Source of the DNA: CANJBX01 sp035556735
GTDB lineage: Bacteria > Pseudomonadota > Alphaproteobacteria > Rhizobiales > Xanthobacteraceae
NCBI GenBank assembly: GCA_035556735.1
Contig: DATMFF010000002.1
Location: 124,001 to 188,000 of the forward strand
Direction: 5' to 3'
DNA length: 64,000 nt
In this document: positions 34,493 through 43,812 of the stretch, in pieces
Position numbering within the stretch: the stretch's first letter is position 1
Layout: every line of letters begins with the position of its first letter
Position numbers and translations under genes: made by a program
The notes under the pieces: generated by a model
What the model was told of the DNA's origin: nothing
Database searches by the model: none
What the model saw: only the letters and a program-made list of their open reading frames with translations

Positions 34493-35149
34493 ATGGCTAA
34501 GAAGCCTGAACCGGACCCTGCTGAAACCGCTGACGATCCTGTCATTGAAGCGGACATCGAGTCGTTTCCCGCCAGCGATCCGCCAGGCTGGATTCCGGCG
34601 CGAATTGGCCCTGCGGTACCCATCCCGGCTGAAGAGTTATCAAGCAAGCGAAATCAGGAGGTCGTCATGCATAATACCCGCATCGATTTGCCGTCCAACG
34701 TTCGAGGAATCGCCATCGGATTGCTTCAAGCGCGATTAGCCGATGCCGTCGACCTTGCGACCCAAGCCAAACAGGCACATTGGAACGTCAAGGGACCAAG
34801 TTTTATGGCACTGCACGAGCTGTTCGATCAGGTCGCAACGAGCGTCCGCGAGCATTCCGACACCATCGCCGAACGAATCGCGGCGCTCGGCGGCACGGCA
34901 GAGGGCACGGCGCGCGTTGCCGCGAAGCAATCGACGCTTAAGGAATACCCGCTCGATATCGTCGACGGCCGCGCCCATGTTTCCGCTCTTGCAGATGCGC
35001 TTGCCGCCTTTGGCGCTAAGGTTCGCCGCAACATTGAGGAGGCGGTTGAGGCGGGCGACCAGGGAACGGCCGATTTGTTCACTGAGGTCTCCAGAAGTAT
35101 CGACAAAACACTGTGGTTTGTCGAAGCCCACAGTCAGGCTGAGGCATAA
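34493..35149 (+). CDS. dps: Dps-type ferritin with an N-terminal SFPASDPP extension
   Basis: 218 residues from the ATG at 34493. From about residue 60 it is a full Dps: helix A LLQARLADAVDLATQAKQ, HWNVKGPSFMALHELFDQ, then DTIAERIAALGG, with Dps ferroxidase residues on His/Asp/Glu. The first 58 residues contain ESFPASDPPGW, a motif of separate small alphaproteobacterial proteins. A strong AGGAGG site and ATG at 34667 could start a standard Dps of about 160 residues from the same frame, so two products are possible. Dps oxidises Fe(II) with H2O2 and coats DNA. Confidence 0.9.
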   Translation: MAKKPEPDPAETADDPVIEADIESFPASDPPGWIPARIGPAVPIPAEELSSKRNQEVVMHNTRIDLPSNVRGIAIGLLQARLADAVDLATQAKQAHWNVKGPSFMALHELFDQVATSVREHSDTIAERIAALGGTAEGTARVAAKQSTLKEYPLDIVDGRAHVSALADALAAFGAKVRRNIEEAVEAGDQGTADLFTEVSRSIDKTLWFVEAHSQAEA

Positions 35150-35241
35150 TCTTCCTTGAAAAGACTGGAGCTTGCGGCTCAGCGCCACCAAAATGGGATG
35201 ACGCTTTTTTGTTCAACCGGCCAGCGGAGACGCCTCTGTCC

Positions 35242-36165
35242 ATGACAGCAGACTTAGGTCAAAACACCGGCCACTTTAGTTGGAATATCGTTACGCGCAA
35301 TTTGCGCGAAAATCCGTTTTTGCCTGAAAGAATTCTTCGCAAGATTCGGGCTCTCGAACAGCATCTGCAACGCTTTCCGCCGGATGCGGTGCATCTTGTC
35401 GTTGAACTCGAACGGCACCCGCGTAAGGAGGAGCATCAGGCCGTTCTGACGCTCCGGCTGCCGTCGCATATTTTGCATGCTGACAAGTCGGCGAAGTCGA
35501 TCACAGCCGCCTTATCGAGCGCGGTGAAAGCGCTTCTGCAAGAGTTAAAGACTCTCAAGGCGCGACTTCGTGAAGAGCCGAAATGGAAGCGCAAGACGAG
35601 GCGCAAGAAACTGTCGTTCTCTTCCGTGCCGAGAGAGAGCGACGCGGAGCCGCAAAGCGCTACTGAAATGCGCGAAGCCTTCGTTGAGAGTCATCGCAGC
35701 CGATTGACACGGTTCGCGCGCAGAGCCGCCAATCGCACTCGCAGCCAAGATGAGCCGATAACCGACCGCGAGGTTGCGGAATTGGTCGGGGAGGCGAAAG
35801 ACAAGCTTGCGGCTTTGTCGAAACGTCGAAAGCTGACAAACGAGCGCGCGCAGCTCTATCGCCTCGTTCGCGAGGCCATCACACAGCGCGGAAGCGGCTC
35901 GCGGAAGGGGCATCCTCCGAGCGCGCCCTCATCGCCGACCGGAGAAACCCCTCAGAAGTCCGGTTTGTTGTCGGCGATGGATCAGGTGTTAGCTACGTTG
36001 TGCCCCTTCCAGCAAGAAGTTTTCGATTTGCATTACGTCGAAGGCTTTGAGACGGACGAGATCGCTATGATCACCCGAAAGCCGGAGAGTCAGGTTAATG
36101 ATGCTATTCAGGCCATCGAGAATCAAATCCGCGGGAGCCTGCGGTCGGAGCCGGTTGATAAATAG
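35242..36165 (+). CDS. HPF/RaiA-like domain fused to sigma-70 region-4-like domain
   Basis: 307 residues from the ATG at 35242; a TTG at 35209 would add 11. Residues about 15-110 have the ribosome-hibernation fold (RKIRALEQHLQRFPPDAVHLVVELERHP, then LRLPSHILHADKSAKSITAALSSAVKALLQEL). A basic linker (KWKRKTRRKK) and a helical middle follow. The C-terminal 55 residues (LATLCPFQQEVFDLHYVEGF, ETDEIAMITRKPESQVNDAIQAIE) look like an ECF-type sigma region 4 helix-turn-helix. It may tie ribosome protection to transcription under stress. A region-2 core for polymerase binding is not clear. Confidence 0.75.
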   Translation: MTADLGQNTGHFSWNIVTRNLRENPFLPERILRKIRALEQHLQRFPPDAVHLVVELERHPRKEEHQAVLTLRLPSHILHADKSAKSITAALSSAVKALLQELKTLKARLREEPKWKRKTRRKKLSFSSVPRESDAEPQSATEMREAFVESHRSRLTRFARRAANRTRSQDEPITDREVAELVGEAKDKLAALSKRRKLTNERAQLYRLVREAITQRGSGSRKGHPPSAPSSPTGETPQKSGLLSAMDQVLATLCPFQQEVFDLHYVEGFETDEIAMITRKPESQVNDAIQAIENQIRGSLRSEPVDK

Positions 36166-36202
36166 AAAGACAGCACCGAAGGGGTGTTAGGGAGTCAATG
36201 CC

Positions 36203-36622
36203 ATGGCATTTGGCGATATCGAGCGATGGATGTGGGCAGACGCTTGTGAGCTCTTGGCTCGCGCGGAGCGCATTCATCGTCAATTTTTCACGCCTCTTGC
36301 CGTCGAAGGTGCAATTGGTTGGTCACCGCCCGTCGACCTCTATGAGACGGAAAGCGAATTCATTGCACTGATCGCATTGCCGGGCGTGGCCCCGGGCGAT
36401 GTCGAGATCAAGCTCATGGGGCGGACACTTGAAGTGCGTGGCCACCGTCGACTACCGCCATTGGTTAGAGGCGCGGCCATTCATCGGCTTGAGATTCCTC
36501 AGGGACGTTTTTTGCTTCGGTTCACGCTTCCCGAGGCGGCCGCAGCGCTTGCGGCGCGGGGATTTGAGGATGGCTGCCTCCTTCTCCGTCTCGCCAAATC
36601 GGCACAAGGCGCAAAGAGATGA
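36203..36622 (+). CDS. Small heat shock protein, Hsp20 family (divergent)
   Basis: 139 residues; alpha-crystallin domain from about residue 45 (SPPVDLYETESEFIALIALPGVAPGDVEIKL, TLEVRGHRRLP, AIHRLEIPQGRFLLRFTLPE). The end GFEDGCLLLRLAK replaces the usual GVLTVxLPK, and the family I/V-x-I/V tail is absent. It overlaps lon by four bases (ATGA), so the two are translationally coupled, which suggests hand-over of bound substrates to Lon. Confidence 0.9.
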   Translation: MAFGDIERWMWADACELLARAERIHRQFFTPLAVEGAIGWSPPVDLYETESEFIALIALPGVAPGDVEIKLMGRTLEVRGHRRLPPLVRGAAIHRLEIPQGRFLLRFTLPEAAAALAARGFEDGCLLLRLAKSAQGAKR

Positions 36623-38979
36623 TCGAACAAGTATCGCCATTAAACCATAGCAACACCAAGCTCCCGCCGGACGCATTAATCTTGCTGCCCGTGCGCAACA
36701 TTGTGCTGTTTCCCGGCGTCGTGATGCCGCTAACGGTGGGGCGGCCACGCTCTCAAGCCGCCGCCCAGGAAGCATTGCGCGGTGAGCGGCCGATCGGCAT
36801 CGTGTTGCAAACCGACCCGACAGTCGACGAGCCGGGCGACGAGCAGCTTCATCGTATCGGCACGGTCGCGGAAATCCTGCGCTACGTGACGGCGCCGGAC
36901 GGCACCCATCATCTGATCGTCCGCGGCACGCGCCGGTTTCGCATCCAAAGCGTCTTGCCAGGATATCCTTTTCTGGCCGCGCAGGTGGAGCAAATCGGGG
37001 AATCCGAAGTCCTCACGCCGGAAATCGAAGGCCGGACGCAATTGCTGCGACAGCGGGCGCACGAGGCCATGCAGCTCTTGCCGAACGTGCCGGCGGAGCT
37101 TGTCGCAGGACTTGACGGAGTTCAGTCCGCCTCGGCGCTCGCGGACTTCGTCGCCAACCTGATGGACATCAAGCCTGCGGATAAGCAGGACATCCTCGAA
37201 ACATTCGACGTTAAAAACCGTCTCGACAAGACCATTCGGTCCCTGACCGAGCGGATTCAGGTGCTCCGCATCAGCAAGGAGATTGGCGAGCAGACGCAGG
37301 AAACACTCAGTACGCAGCAACGCGAGCATATCCTGCGCGAGCAGATGCGACAGATCCAGCGTCAACTCGGCGAATCCGACGATCGGTCCGCGGAACTGGA
37401 AGAATTGAAGCGCGCCATCGAAGCGGCCGGAATGCCGAAGGAGGTCGAGGATCAGGCCAAGAAGGAGCTGCGGCGTCTCGAGCGGATGCCGGATGCCGCC
37501 GGCGAGTACTCGATGATCCGCACCTATCTCGACTGGCTGATTGAATTGCCGTGGTCAAAGCTTGCCGAGGAGAGAATCGACATTCCAGAGGCGCGCCGCA
37601 TCCTCGACGAGGACCACTACGATCTGGACAAGGTCAAGAAACGCATCCTCGAATACCTCGCGGTGCGCAAGCTGAATCCGGATGGCAAGGCGCCTATTCT
37701 GTGTTTCGTCGGCCCGCCGGGCGTCGGCAAGACCTCGCTCGGCCAGAGCATCGCAAGGGCGACCGGACGTCCCTTCGCGCGCCTGAGCCTCGGCGGCGTT
37801 CACGACGAGGCGGAAATTCGCGGTCACCGCCGAACCTATATCGGTGCGCTGCCCGGCAACATTATTCAGGCCATTCGCAAGGCAGGCGCCCGCAATCCGG
37901 TCCTGATGCTCGATGAGATGGACAAACTCGGCGCCGGTTTTCACGGCGACCCGTCATCGGCCCTCCTCGAAGTGCTCGATCCCGAGCAGAACCGCACGTT
38001 CCGCGACAACTATCTGGGCCTGCCGTTCGACCTGTCGAAAGTGCTGTTCATCGGAACCGCCAATATTCCGGACAGCATTCCCGGTCCTCTGCGCGACCGC
38101 ATGGAGATGATCTCGGTCCCCGGTTACACGGACGACGAAAAACTGCAGATTGCCAAGCGCTACCTCGTCAAGCGGCAATTCGATTCCGCCGGGCTGAAGC
38201 CCGAGCAATGCGAGATCGCCGACGAGGCGCTCCTTGGAATCATCCGGCATTACACGCGGGAAGCCGGCTGCCGTAACCTGGAGAGAGAAATCGGAGCGCT
38301 CTGCCGCCACGCTGCGATGCGGATTGCCGAGGGCAAAGATATTGCGGTCAAGATTGGTGAGGCGGACTTGGCGACGGTTCTCGGGCCCCATCGCTTCGAG
38401 GATGAAGTCGCGATGCGCACCAGCGTGCCTGGTGTTGCCACGGGCCTCGCCTGGATGCCGACCGGCGGCGACATTCTGTTCATCGAGGCAGCGCGCGTGC
38501 CCGGAAGCGGCAAGCTCATTCTGACGGGGCAACTTGGCGACGTGATGAAGGAGAGTGCGCAGGCGGCACTCAGTCTTGTCAAATCCCGTGCCGAGAGCCT
38601 CGGTATCGATCCAGCCCTGTTCGAAAAATCCGACGTCCACGTTCATGTTCCTGCAGGCGCGATACCGAAGGACGGCCCGAGCGCGGGCGTTGCCATGTTC
38701 ATCGCCTTGACCTCGCTTCTGACCGGCCGTACGGCACGAAGCGATACCGCGATGACAGGCGAGATTTCGCTCCGTGGACTGGTTCTTCCGATCGGCGGCG
38801 TCAAAGAAAAGGTCCTCGCGGCCGTGCGGGCCGGCATCGAAACGGTGATGCTTCCCGAACGAAACAAAAAGGATCTCGAAGATGTCCCTTCTGATGCGCG
38901 GCAACGGATTAAATTCGTTTGGATGAAGACCGTTGACGATGCTGTCGCCGCAGCACTTGAACCGCCTAAGGGGAAGTGA
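36619..38979 (+). CDS. lon: Lon ATP-dependent protease (accessory copy)
   Basis: 786 residues, full-length LonA: N-terminal LON domain (LPVRNIVLFPGVVMPLTVG), coiled-coil region, AAA core with Walker A GPPGVGKT (about 364-371) and Walker B NPVLMLDEMDKLG. The protease domain has the Ser-Lys dyad (Ser in KDGPSAGVAMF near 688, Lys in GGVKEKVLAA). It degrades misfolded cytoplasmic proteins. As with ftsH, this copy is probably additional to a housekeeping one elsewhere. Confidence 0.95.
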   Translation: MIEQVSPLNHSNTKLPPDALILLPVRNIVLFPGVVMPLTVGRPRSQAAAQEALRGERPIGIVLQTDPTVDEPGDEQLHRIGTVAEILRYVTAPDGTHHLIVRGTRRFRIQSVLPGYPFLAAQVEQIGESEVLTPEIEGRTQLLRQRAHEAMQLLPNVPAELVAGLDGVQSASALADFVANLMDIKPADKQDILETFDVKNRLDKTIRSLTERIQVLRISKEIGEQTQETLSTQQREHILREQMRQIQRQLGESDDRSAELEELKRAIEAAGMPKEVEDQAKKELRRLERMPDAAGEYSMIRTYLDWLIELPWSKLAEERIDIPEARRILDEDHYDLDKVKKRILEYLAVRKLNPDGKAPILCFVGPPGVGKTSLGQSIARATGRPFARLSLGGVHDEAEIRGHRRTYIGALPGNIIQAIRKAGARNPVLMLDEMDKLGAGFHGDPSSALLEVLDPEQNRTFRDNYLGLPFDLSKVLFIGTANIPDSIPGPLRDRMEMISVPGYTDDEKLQIAKRYLVKRQFDSAGLKPEQCEIADEALLGIIRHYTREAGCRNLEREIGALCRHAAMRIAEGKDIAVKIGEADLATVLGPHRFEDEVAMRTSVPGVATGLAWMPTGGDILFIEAARVPGSGKLILTGQLGDVMKESAQAALSLVKSRAESLGIDPALFEKSDVHVHVPAGAIPKDGPSAGVAMFIALTSLLTGRTARSDTAMTGEISLRGLVLPIGGVKEKVLAAVRAGIETVMLPERNKKDLEDVPSDARQRIKFVWMKTVDDAVAAALEPPKGK

Positions 38980-39638
38980 CGCAAGTGTCGACAATGCTGG
39001 AATTCGTCGTCACGGCTTTTGTTACATTCTTTGTGGTGATAGACCCACTCGGGATTCTCCCGATCTTCATGGCTTTGACCGGAAAGAAAAGCGTCGCTAC
39101 CCGGAAGCAAATTGCAGCTCGTGCCGTCATTCTCGCTGGCGTAATTTTGATCGCGTTTGCGTTCGCCGGCGATATTGTGTTTCGCTTTTTGGGAATAACC
39201 CTTCCGGCGTTTCGAATTGCCGGAGGTCTGTTGCTTCTGCTGCTTTCGATCGACATGATTCTTGTGCGTCCAAGTGGACTGCGGACCGCGACCAAGGCTG
39301 AAGAGGACGAGGCTGAGGAAAGTACTGACGTGGCGGTTTTCCCGCTTGCGGTTCCACTGATTGCCGGTCCGGGCGCGATGACATCCGTCATTCTCATTAC
39401 CGGCAAAGCAGATAGCGATTTCGTCGCTCAGTTGATCGCAATTTCTGTTTTGATTTCTGTTTTGCTTCTATGCCTTTCGGTATTCTTTTTTGCGTCGCGC
39501 TTGATGACTATATTGGGATTGACGGGCGTCAATGTCATCGGCCGCGTTTTTGGCATCGTGCTTGCGGGACTTGCCATTCAATACATTCTCGACGGTTTTG
39601 CGGCGTACATTATGATACTAAAACCGTTTGGCGCGTGA
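38976..39638 (+). CDS. MarC/YchE-family membrane protein
   Basis: 220 residues from the GTG at 38976, which overlaps the lon stop; starts at 38985 or the ATG at 38994 (MLEFVVTAFVTFFVVIDPLG) fit the family equally well. Six membrane helices with the MarC signatures VIDPLGILPIFMALTG and PLAVPLIAGPGAMTSVILI. A charged loop (TKAEEDEAEEST) separates the halves. The transported substrate is unknown. Confidence 0.9.
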   Translation: MTQVSTMLEFVVTAFVTFFVVIDPLGILPIFMALTGKKSVATRKQIAARAVILAGVILIAFAFAGDIVFRFLGITLPAFRIAGGLLLLLLSIDMILVRPSGLRTATKAEEDEAEESTDVAVFPLAVPLIAGPGAMTSVILITGKADSDFVAQLIAISVLISVLLLCLSVFFFASRLMTILGLTGVNVIGRVFGIVLAGLAIQYILDGFAAYIMILKPFGA

Positions 39639-39731
39639 CGAAATCTTGGAGCCAATCTGCCAGCAGTCGGTCTGCAGATCGATTGCAGGCTAAGAATCAG
39701 TCACAGAACGGCGATTTAGGCGCTTAGCCTC

Positions 39732-41420
39732 ATGCAAAGCCTTTTTTCTCTTTCGATCGTTATGGTCGCCGCGGCCGCTGTTGCAGCCGGTCTGTGCGCT
39801 CGAATGCGAATTCCAACGCTCCTTGGTTATCTTCTCGCCGGCCTGGTGATTGGTCCGTCAGTCGGGAGGCTCGTGCAGCCGGGTGAAGCATTGACGTTTC
39901 TGGCCGAGATCGGCGTCATTTTGCTGATGTTCACGGTCGGCCTCGAACTATCCGTCGCCGAACTTTGGGCCACACGCTGGCGTGTTCTGTCTGCCGGTGG
40001 GCTGCAGTTCACTTTGGCCGGCGTTGCGTTCGGAGGGGTGGCGTATTCGCTTGGCGCCTCCGCAAGTGCGGCCATTATCATTGGCGCCGCCGCGGCCGTG
40101 TCTTCGACAGCGATTTGCGCCAAACAATTGGCCGATCAGGGCGAGCTCACCACGCGCCATGGCCGAACCAGCATGGCGGTTCTGCTATTCCAGGACATTT
40201 CAGCCGCTCCCCTTCTCGCGGTGCTTCCATTGTTGGCCGACGGGACCGGGGCCAGTGCCGCGATTTTGATTGAGGTGGTTCGAATCCTAGCAATCCTCGG
40301 CACCGTCATCTTGGTGGGAAAACCGATACTTTATCGATCGCTTGCATGGGTTGCGGGTCGCGGCCATGCTGAAGCATTTCTGCTCGCCTCGATCTTTCTC
40401 GTTCTAACGACCGCATGGATAAGCCAGTACCTGGGTATTTCTCCGGCTTTGGGCGCTTTTATCGCCGGCCTCATTTTAGGCGAGAGTGACTTCCGGCATC
40501 GCATCGAGGACGATATTCGCCCGTTCCGCGATTTGATGGCGGGGATATTTTTTATTACAACCGGGATGCAACTGAACCTCGGCCTACTCACGCAATCACC
40601 GCTAAGCGTTCTGTTTTGGCTTGCTGTGCTTGTACCAGGCAAAATGCTGGTCAACGGGTTCGCGCTGCGCCTCGCGAAGCTAAGCTGGCTCGACGCCGGG
40701 CGAGGCGCAGTCATACTCGGTCACAGCGGAGAATTCGGCTTGTTGCTGACGATCTTGGGTATGAGCGCAGGCGTTGTGCCGACAACTATCGGCCAGCCCA
40801 TGCTGCTTGCGATCGCCTTATCGATGGCGGCCGCGCCGCTTTTGATTCGCGAACATGATCGCGTAACGCGGCTCGTATTTGGTGCCCACAGGCAGCGGCA
40901 TACACCGCAGCTTGAAGAGATGGAAGGATTCGATCAATCGAGGGGAATGCATAACCACGTGTTAATTTGCGGCGCCGGATCCCTGGGTCGAATTGTGTCA
41001 AAAGCGCTCTGGAAAGCCGGTATACCTCATCTTCTGTTCGACACGCGCTACGAACCCTTTGTGCAAGCCAAAGAGATGGGATTGCCGGTGATCCTCGGAG
41101 ATGCAAGCCGGATCGCAACTCTGGAAGCTGCCGGTGTGGAGCGCGCCCGGGCGGTTGTCGTCACCTTCCACCAGCACCGGTCAGCCCTGCGGATACTGTC
41201 CGCATTGCGACAGCGCAGCCCGCACTTGGCTTTGCTGGCCAGTGCACGAACTGAAGCGGCTGCGGAGGAACTTGCGACCGTCGAAAATGTCAGCGTGTTT
41301 CATGAGCATGTTGCCGCTGGGCTGACCCTTGCGAGGCAATGTTTGCTGGAAGTTGGGTTGGCTCGTGATCGCCTTGAGGCGCTTTTCTCGCAATTGAGTC
41401 GGGAACTCTCAGGCGATTGA
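39732..41420 (+). CDS. kefB: KefB-type monovalent cation:proton antiporter (CPA2) with TrkA-N domain
   Basis: 562 residues. The N-terminal 380 residues contain about 12 membrane helices of the Na/H exchanger fold (RIPTLLGYLLAGLVIGPSVG, LLMFTVGLELSV, LAAFIAG-like LGAFIAGLILGESDFRH). An NAD-binding TrkA-N domain starts at LICGAGSLGRIVSKALWKAG (about 413). KefB-like antiporters acidify or adjust K+ under electrophile and heat stress and are part of LHR. Last gene of the rightward operon; it starts 93 bp after marC. Confidence 0.92.
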   Translation: MQSLFSLSIVMVAAAAVAAGLCARMRIPTLLGYLLAGLVIGPSVGRLVQPGEALTFLAEIGVILLMFTVGLELSVAELWATRWRVLSAGGLQFTLAGVAFGGVAYSLGASASAAIIIGAAAAVSSTAICAKQLADQGELTTRHGRTSMAVLLFQDISAAPLLAVLPLLADGTGASAAILIEVVRILAILGTVILVGKPILYRSLAWVAGRGHAEAFLLASIFLVLTTAWISQYLGISPALGAFIAGLILGESDFRHRIEDDIRPFRDLMAGIFFITTGMQLNLGLLTQSPLSVLFWLAVLVPGKMLVNGFALRLAKLSWLDAGRGAVILGHSGEFGLLLTILGMSAGVVPTTIGQPMLLAIALSMAAAPLLIREHDRVTRLVFGAHRQRHTPQLEEMEGFDQSRGMHNHVLICGAGSLGRIVSKALWKAGIPHLLFDTRYEPFVQAKEMGLPVILGDASRIATLEAAGVERARAVVVTFHQHRSALRILSALRQRSPHLALLASARTEAAAEELATVENVSVFHEHVAAGLTLARQCLLEVGLARDRLEALFSQLSRELSGD

Positions 41421-41465
41421 ACATCGCGGGTCTGACCGTGCAACTGAATAGGACGTGATGTTAGT

Positions 41466-41663
41466 TTACGACGCAGCTTCGAGGCCGCAGACAGATGTCA
41501 TGGAGAGTCTCGACGTGGTGGAAAAGCGCATAACAGATGCTGCTTCGCCAAGAATGAAGTCCTGGTCGAGTGCGGCGAGTCGGTAGGTCTGAGACTGAAG
41601 CTGCTTTCTGTTGTCGGCATGGTTCGTTGGCGCGGCCATCGGGTGGTCCTTCGGGGGTGGCAT
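41466..41663 (-). pseudogene. Short remnant resembling the N-terminus of a LOG-family gene
   Basis: A 65-codon frame reads leftward from 41663. Its QTYRLAALDQDFILGE recalls the start of LOG/TIGR00730 Rossmann proteins, but the similarity stops there and the rest is missing. It occupies the 454-bp gap between kefB and dnaK, divergent from dnaK and sharing its promoter region. It could also be a small functional peptide; evidence is weak. Confidence 0.3.
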
Positions 41664-41758
41664 AATGAAATCCGAGCATTTTTGCCGAGGCTGGGTCCGG
41701 ATATCCAGTTGCCGCCTCAGAAAATCGGCCGCAGAACGCTGATCGAATGAACGGAATC

Positions 41759-41772
41759 TTGATATCCGTCAA
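41759..41772. promoter_or_regulatory. FNR/FixK-type box TTGATATCCGTCAA before dnaK
   Basis: Exact TTGA-N6-TCAA, centred 109 bp before the dnaK ATG. It shares ATCCGTCAACG with the box in the hsp20/cbpA promoter, arguing for the same regulator at both chaperone operons. Confidence 0.65.
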
Positions 41773-41874
41773 CGTGATCGGGCATGTGAGGTGATTGAAA
41801 TACAAGTGACGCTGAAATCGGGCTAGGCATCTGACAATCGATCAGATTCGTCTCCGGAACGAGAGGAGAACGTG

Positions 41875-43761
41875 ATGGCAAAGGCGATCGGGATCGACCT
41901 GGGGACGACGAACTCATGTGTTGCCGTCATGGAGGGCAACCAGGCGAAGGTGATTGAGAACGCCGAAGGCGCGCGCACCACACCCTCCATGGTGGCCTTC
42001 ACCGATACGGGAGAGGTTCTCGTTGGGCAACCCGCCAAGCGGCAAAGCATCACGAATCCCGAAAACACGATCTTCGCGATTAAGCGCCTGATCGGTCGCC
42101 GCTACGACGACCCAATGACGCAGAAGGACAAGGGCATGGTGCCCTACAAGATCGTTCCGGGCCCCAATGGCGACGCCTGGGTCGAGGTCCGTGGCAAGAA
42201 ATACAGCCCAAGCCAGATCAGCGCATTCATTCTTACGAAGATGAAGGAAACCGCGGAGGCTTACCTTGGCACCAAGGTCACTGAGGCGGTCATTACGGTT
42301 CCTGCCTATTTCAACGATGCCCAGCGTCAAGCTACCAAGGACGCTGGCCGGATTGCCGGGCTCGAAGTGTTGCGTATTATCAACGAACCGACCGCTGCCG
42401 CACTGGCCTATGGCCTCGAAAAGAAGGGCACCGGCAAGATCGCGGTGTACGATCTTGGCGGCGGAACCTTCGATATTTCAGTCCTTGAGGTTGGCGACGG
42501 AGTATTCGAGGTCAAATCGACGAATGGTGACACTTTTCTGGGAGGCGAAGACTTCGACAAGCGGATCATCGATTACTTGGCGGATGAGTTCAAAAAGGAG
42601 AACGGCATCGATCTTCGCGGCGACCGGCTCGCCCTCCAGCGCCTGAAGGACGCCGCCGAGAAAGCCAAGATCGAGCTGTCAAGCGCGACGCAGACCGAGG
42701 TCAATCTGCCGTTCATCACCGCCGACCAGCACGGTCCGAAGCATCTCACTATCAAGCTGTCCCGCGCCAAACTGGAAGCACTAGTCGACGACCTCATTCA
42801 GAAAACGGTGCCGCCATGTCAAGCGGCACTGAAGGACGCCGGCATCGCGGCCTCTCAAATCGACGAAGTCGTTCTGGTTGGCGGCCAAACACGCATGCCG
42901 AAGGTTCAGGAGACGGTGCAGAAGCTGTTTGGGCGCGAACCACACAAGGGCGTCAATCCGGATGAGGTCGTGGCGGTCGGCGCGGCGATACAGGCGGGCG
43001 TTCTGCAAGGCGACGTTAAGGATGTCCTTCTTCTCGATGTGACGCCGCTTTCGCTCGGCATCGAGACGCTCGGGGGCGTCATGACAAAGCTCATCGAGCG
43101 CAACACGACCATTCCGACCAAGCGCAGCCAGGTATTCTCGACTGCCGAGGACAACCAGACTGCGGTGACGATTCGCGTGTTTCAGGGCGAGCGCGAAATG
43201 GCGGCTGACAACAAGCTGCTTGGACAATTCGATCTGGTGGGAATTCCGCCCGCCCCGCGAGGACTGCCTCAGATCGAGGTCACTTTCGATATCGATGCCA
43301 ACGGCATCGTCAACGTCTCCGCCAAGGACAAGGCCAGCGGCAAGGAGCAAACGATTCGCATCCAAGCTTCCGGCGGGCTGACCGAAGCGGACATCCAGCG
43401 CATGGTCAAGGAAGCCGAAGCGCACGCGGACGAAGACAAGCGCCGCAAGGAGCTGGTCGAGGCCCGCAACCAGGCGGACGCTACAATTTACGGCGCCGAA
43501 AAACGTCTCCAAGAGATCGGAAATCAGGTCCCGGCCGACGTGAAGACCGCGGTCGAACAGGCGATTTCAGCCGCCAAGGACGCCATGGCTGGCGAGGACA
43601 TAAATCGCATCCGACAGGCGACGGAAAAGCTCGCGCAAGCGGCAACGCGGCTGCAGCCAGCAGGCGGCGGGGCCGGTACATCATCTGGGGCGTCCGGTTC
43701 GCCGGATTCGGACGTTGTGGATGCCGAATTCGAGGAAGTGGACAAGCGAAAATCCAGTTAG
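41875..43761 (+). CDS. dnaK: DnaK, Hsp70 chaperone (island copy)
   Basis: 628 residues from the ATG at 41875, with GAGAGGAG six bases upstream. The ATPase domain has IGIDLGTTNSCVAVMEG, VITVPAYFNDAQRQATKDAG, IINEPTAAALAYGL and the phosphate-2 loop LGGGTFDISVL. The substrate-binding domain begins at LLDVTPLSLGIETLGG, and the tail carries a Gly/Ser/Ala linker ending DVVDAEFEEVDKRKSS, close to the classic EEV end. Works with CbpA and GrpE from this island and hands aggregates to ClpB. Confidence 0.96.
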   Translation: MAKAIGIDLGTTNSCVAVMEGNQAKVIENAEGARTTPSMVAFTDTGEVLVGQPAKRQSITNPENTIFAIKRLIGRRYDDPMTQKDKGMVPYKIVPGPNGDAWVEVRGKKYSPSQISAFILTKMKETAEAYLGTKVTEAVITVPAYFNDAQRQATKDAGRIAGLEVLRIINEPTAAALAYGLEKKGTGKIAVYDLGGGTFDISVLEVGDGVFEVKSTNGDTFLGGEDFDKRIIDYLADEFKKENGIDLRGDRLALQRLKDAAEKAKIELSSATQTEVNLPFITADQHGPKHLTIKLSRAKLEALVDDLIQKTVPPCQAALKDAGIAASQIDEVVLVGGQTRMPKVQETVQKLFGREPHKGVNPDEVVAVGAAIQAGVLQGDVKDVLLLDVTPLSLGIETLGGVMTKLIERNTTIPTKRSQVFSTAEDNQTAVTIRVFQGEREMAADNKLLGQFDLVGIPPAPRGLPQIEVTFDIDANGIVNVSAKDKASGKEQTIRIQASGGLTEADIQRMVKEAEAHADEDKRRKELVEARNQADATIYGAEKRLQEIGNQVPADVKTAVEQAISAAKDAMAGEDINRIRQATEKLAQAATRLQPAGGGAGTSSGASGSPDSDVVDAEFEEVDKRKSS

Positions 43762-43812
43762 CCGAGACGATTGTCTCGAACTCAACGCGCCGACACAAAC
43801 GAGAGTGCCGCC

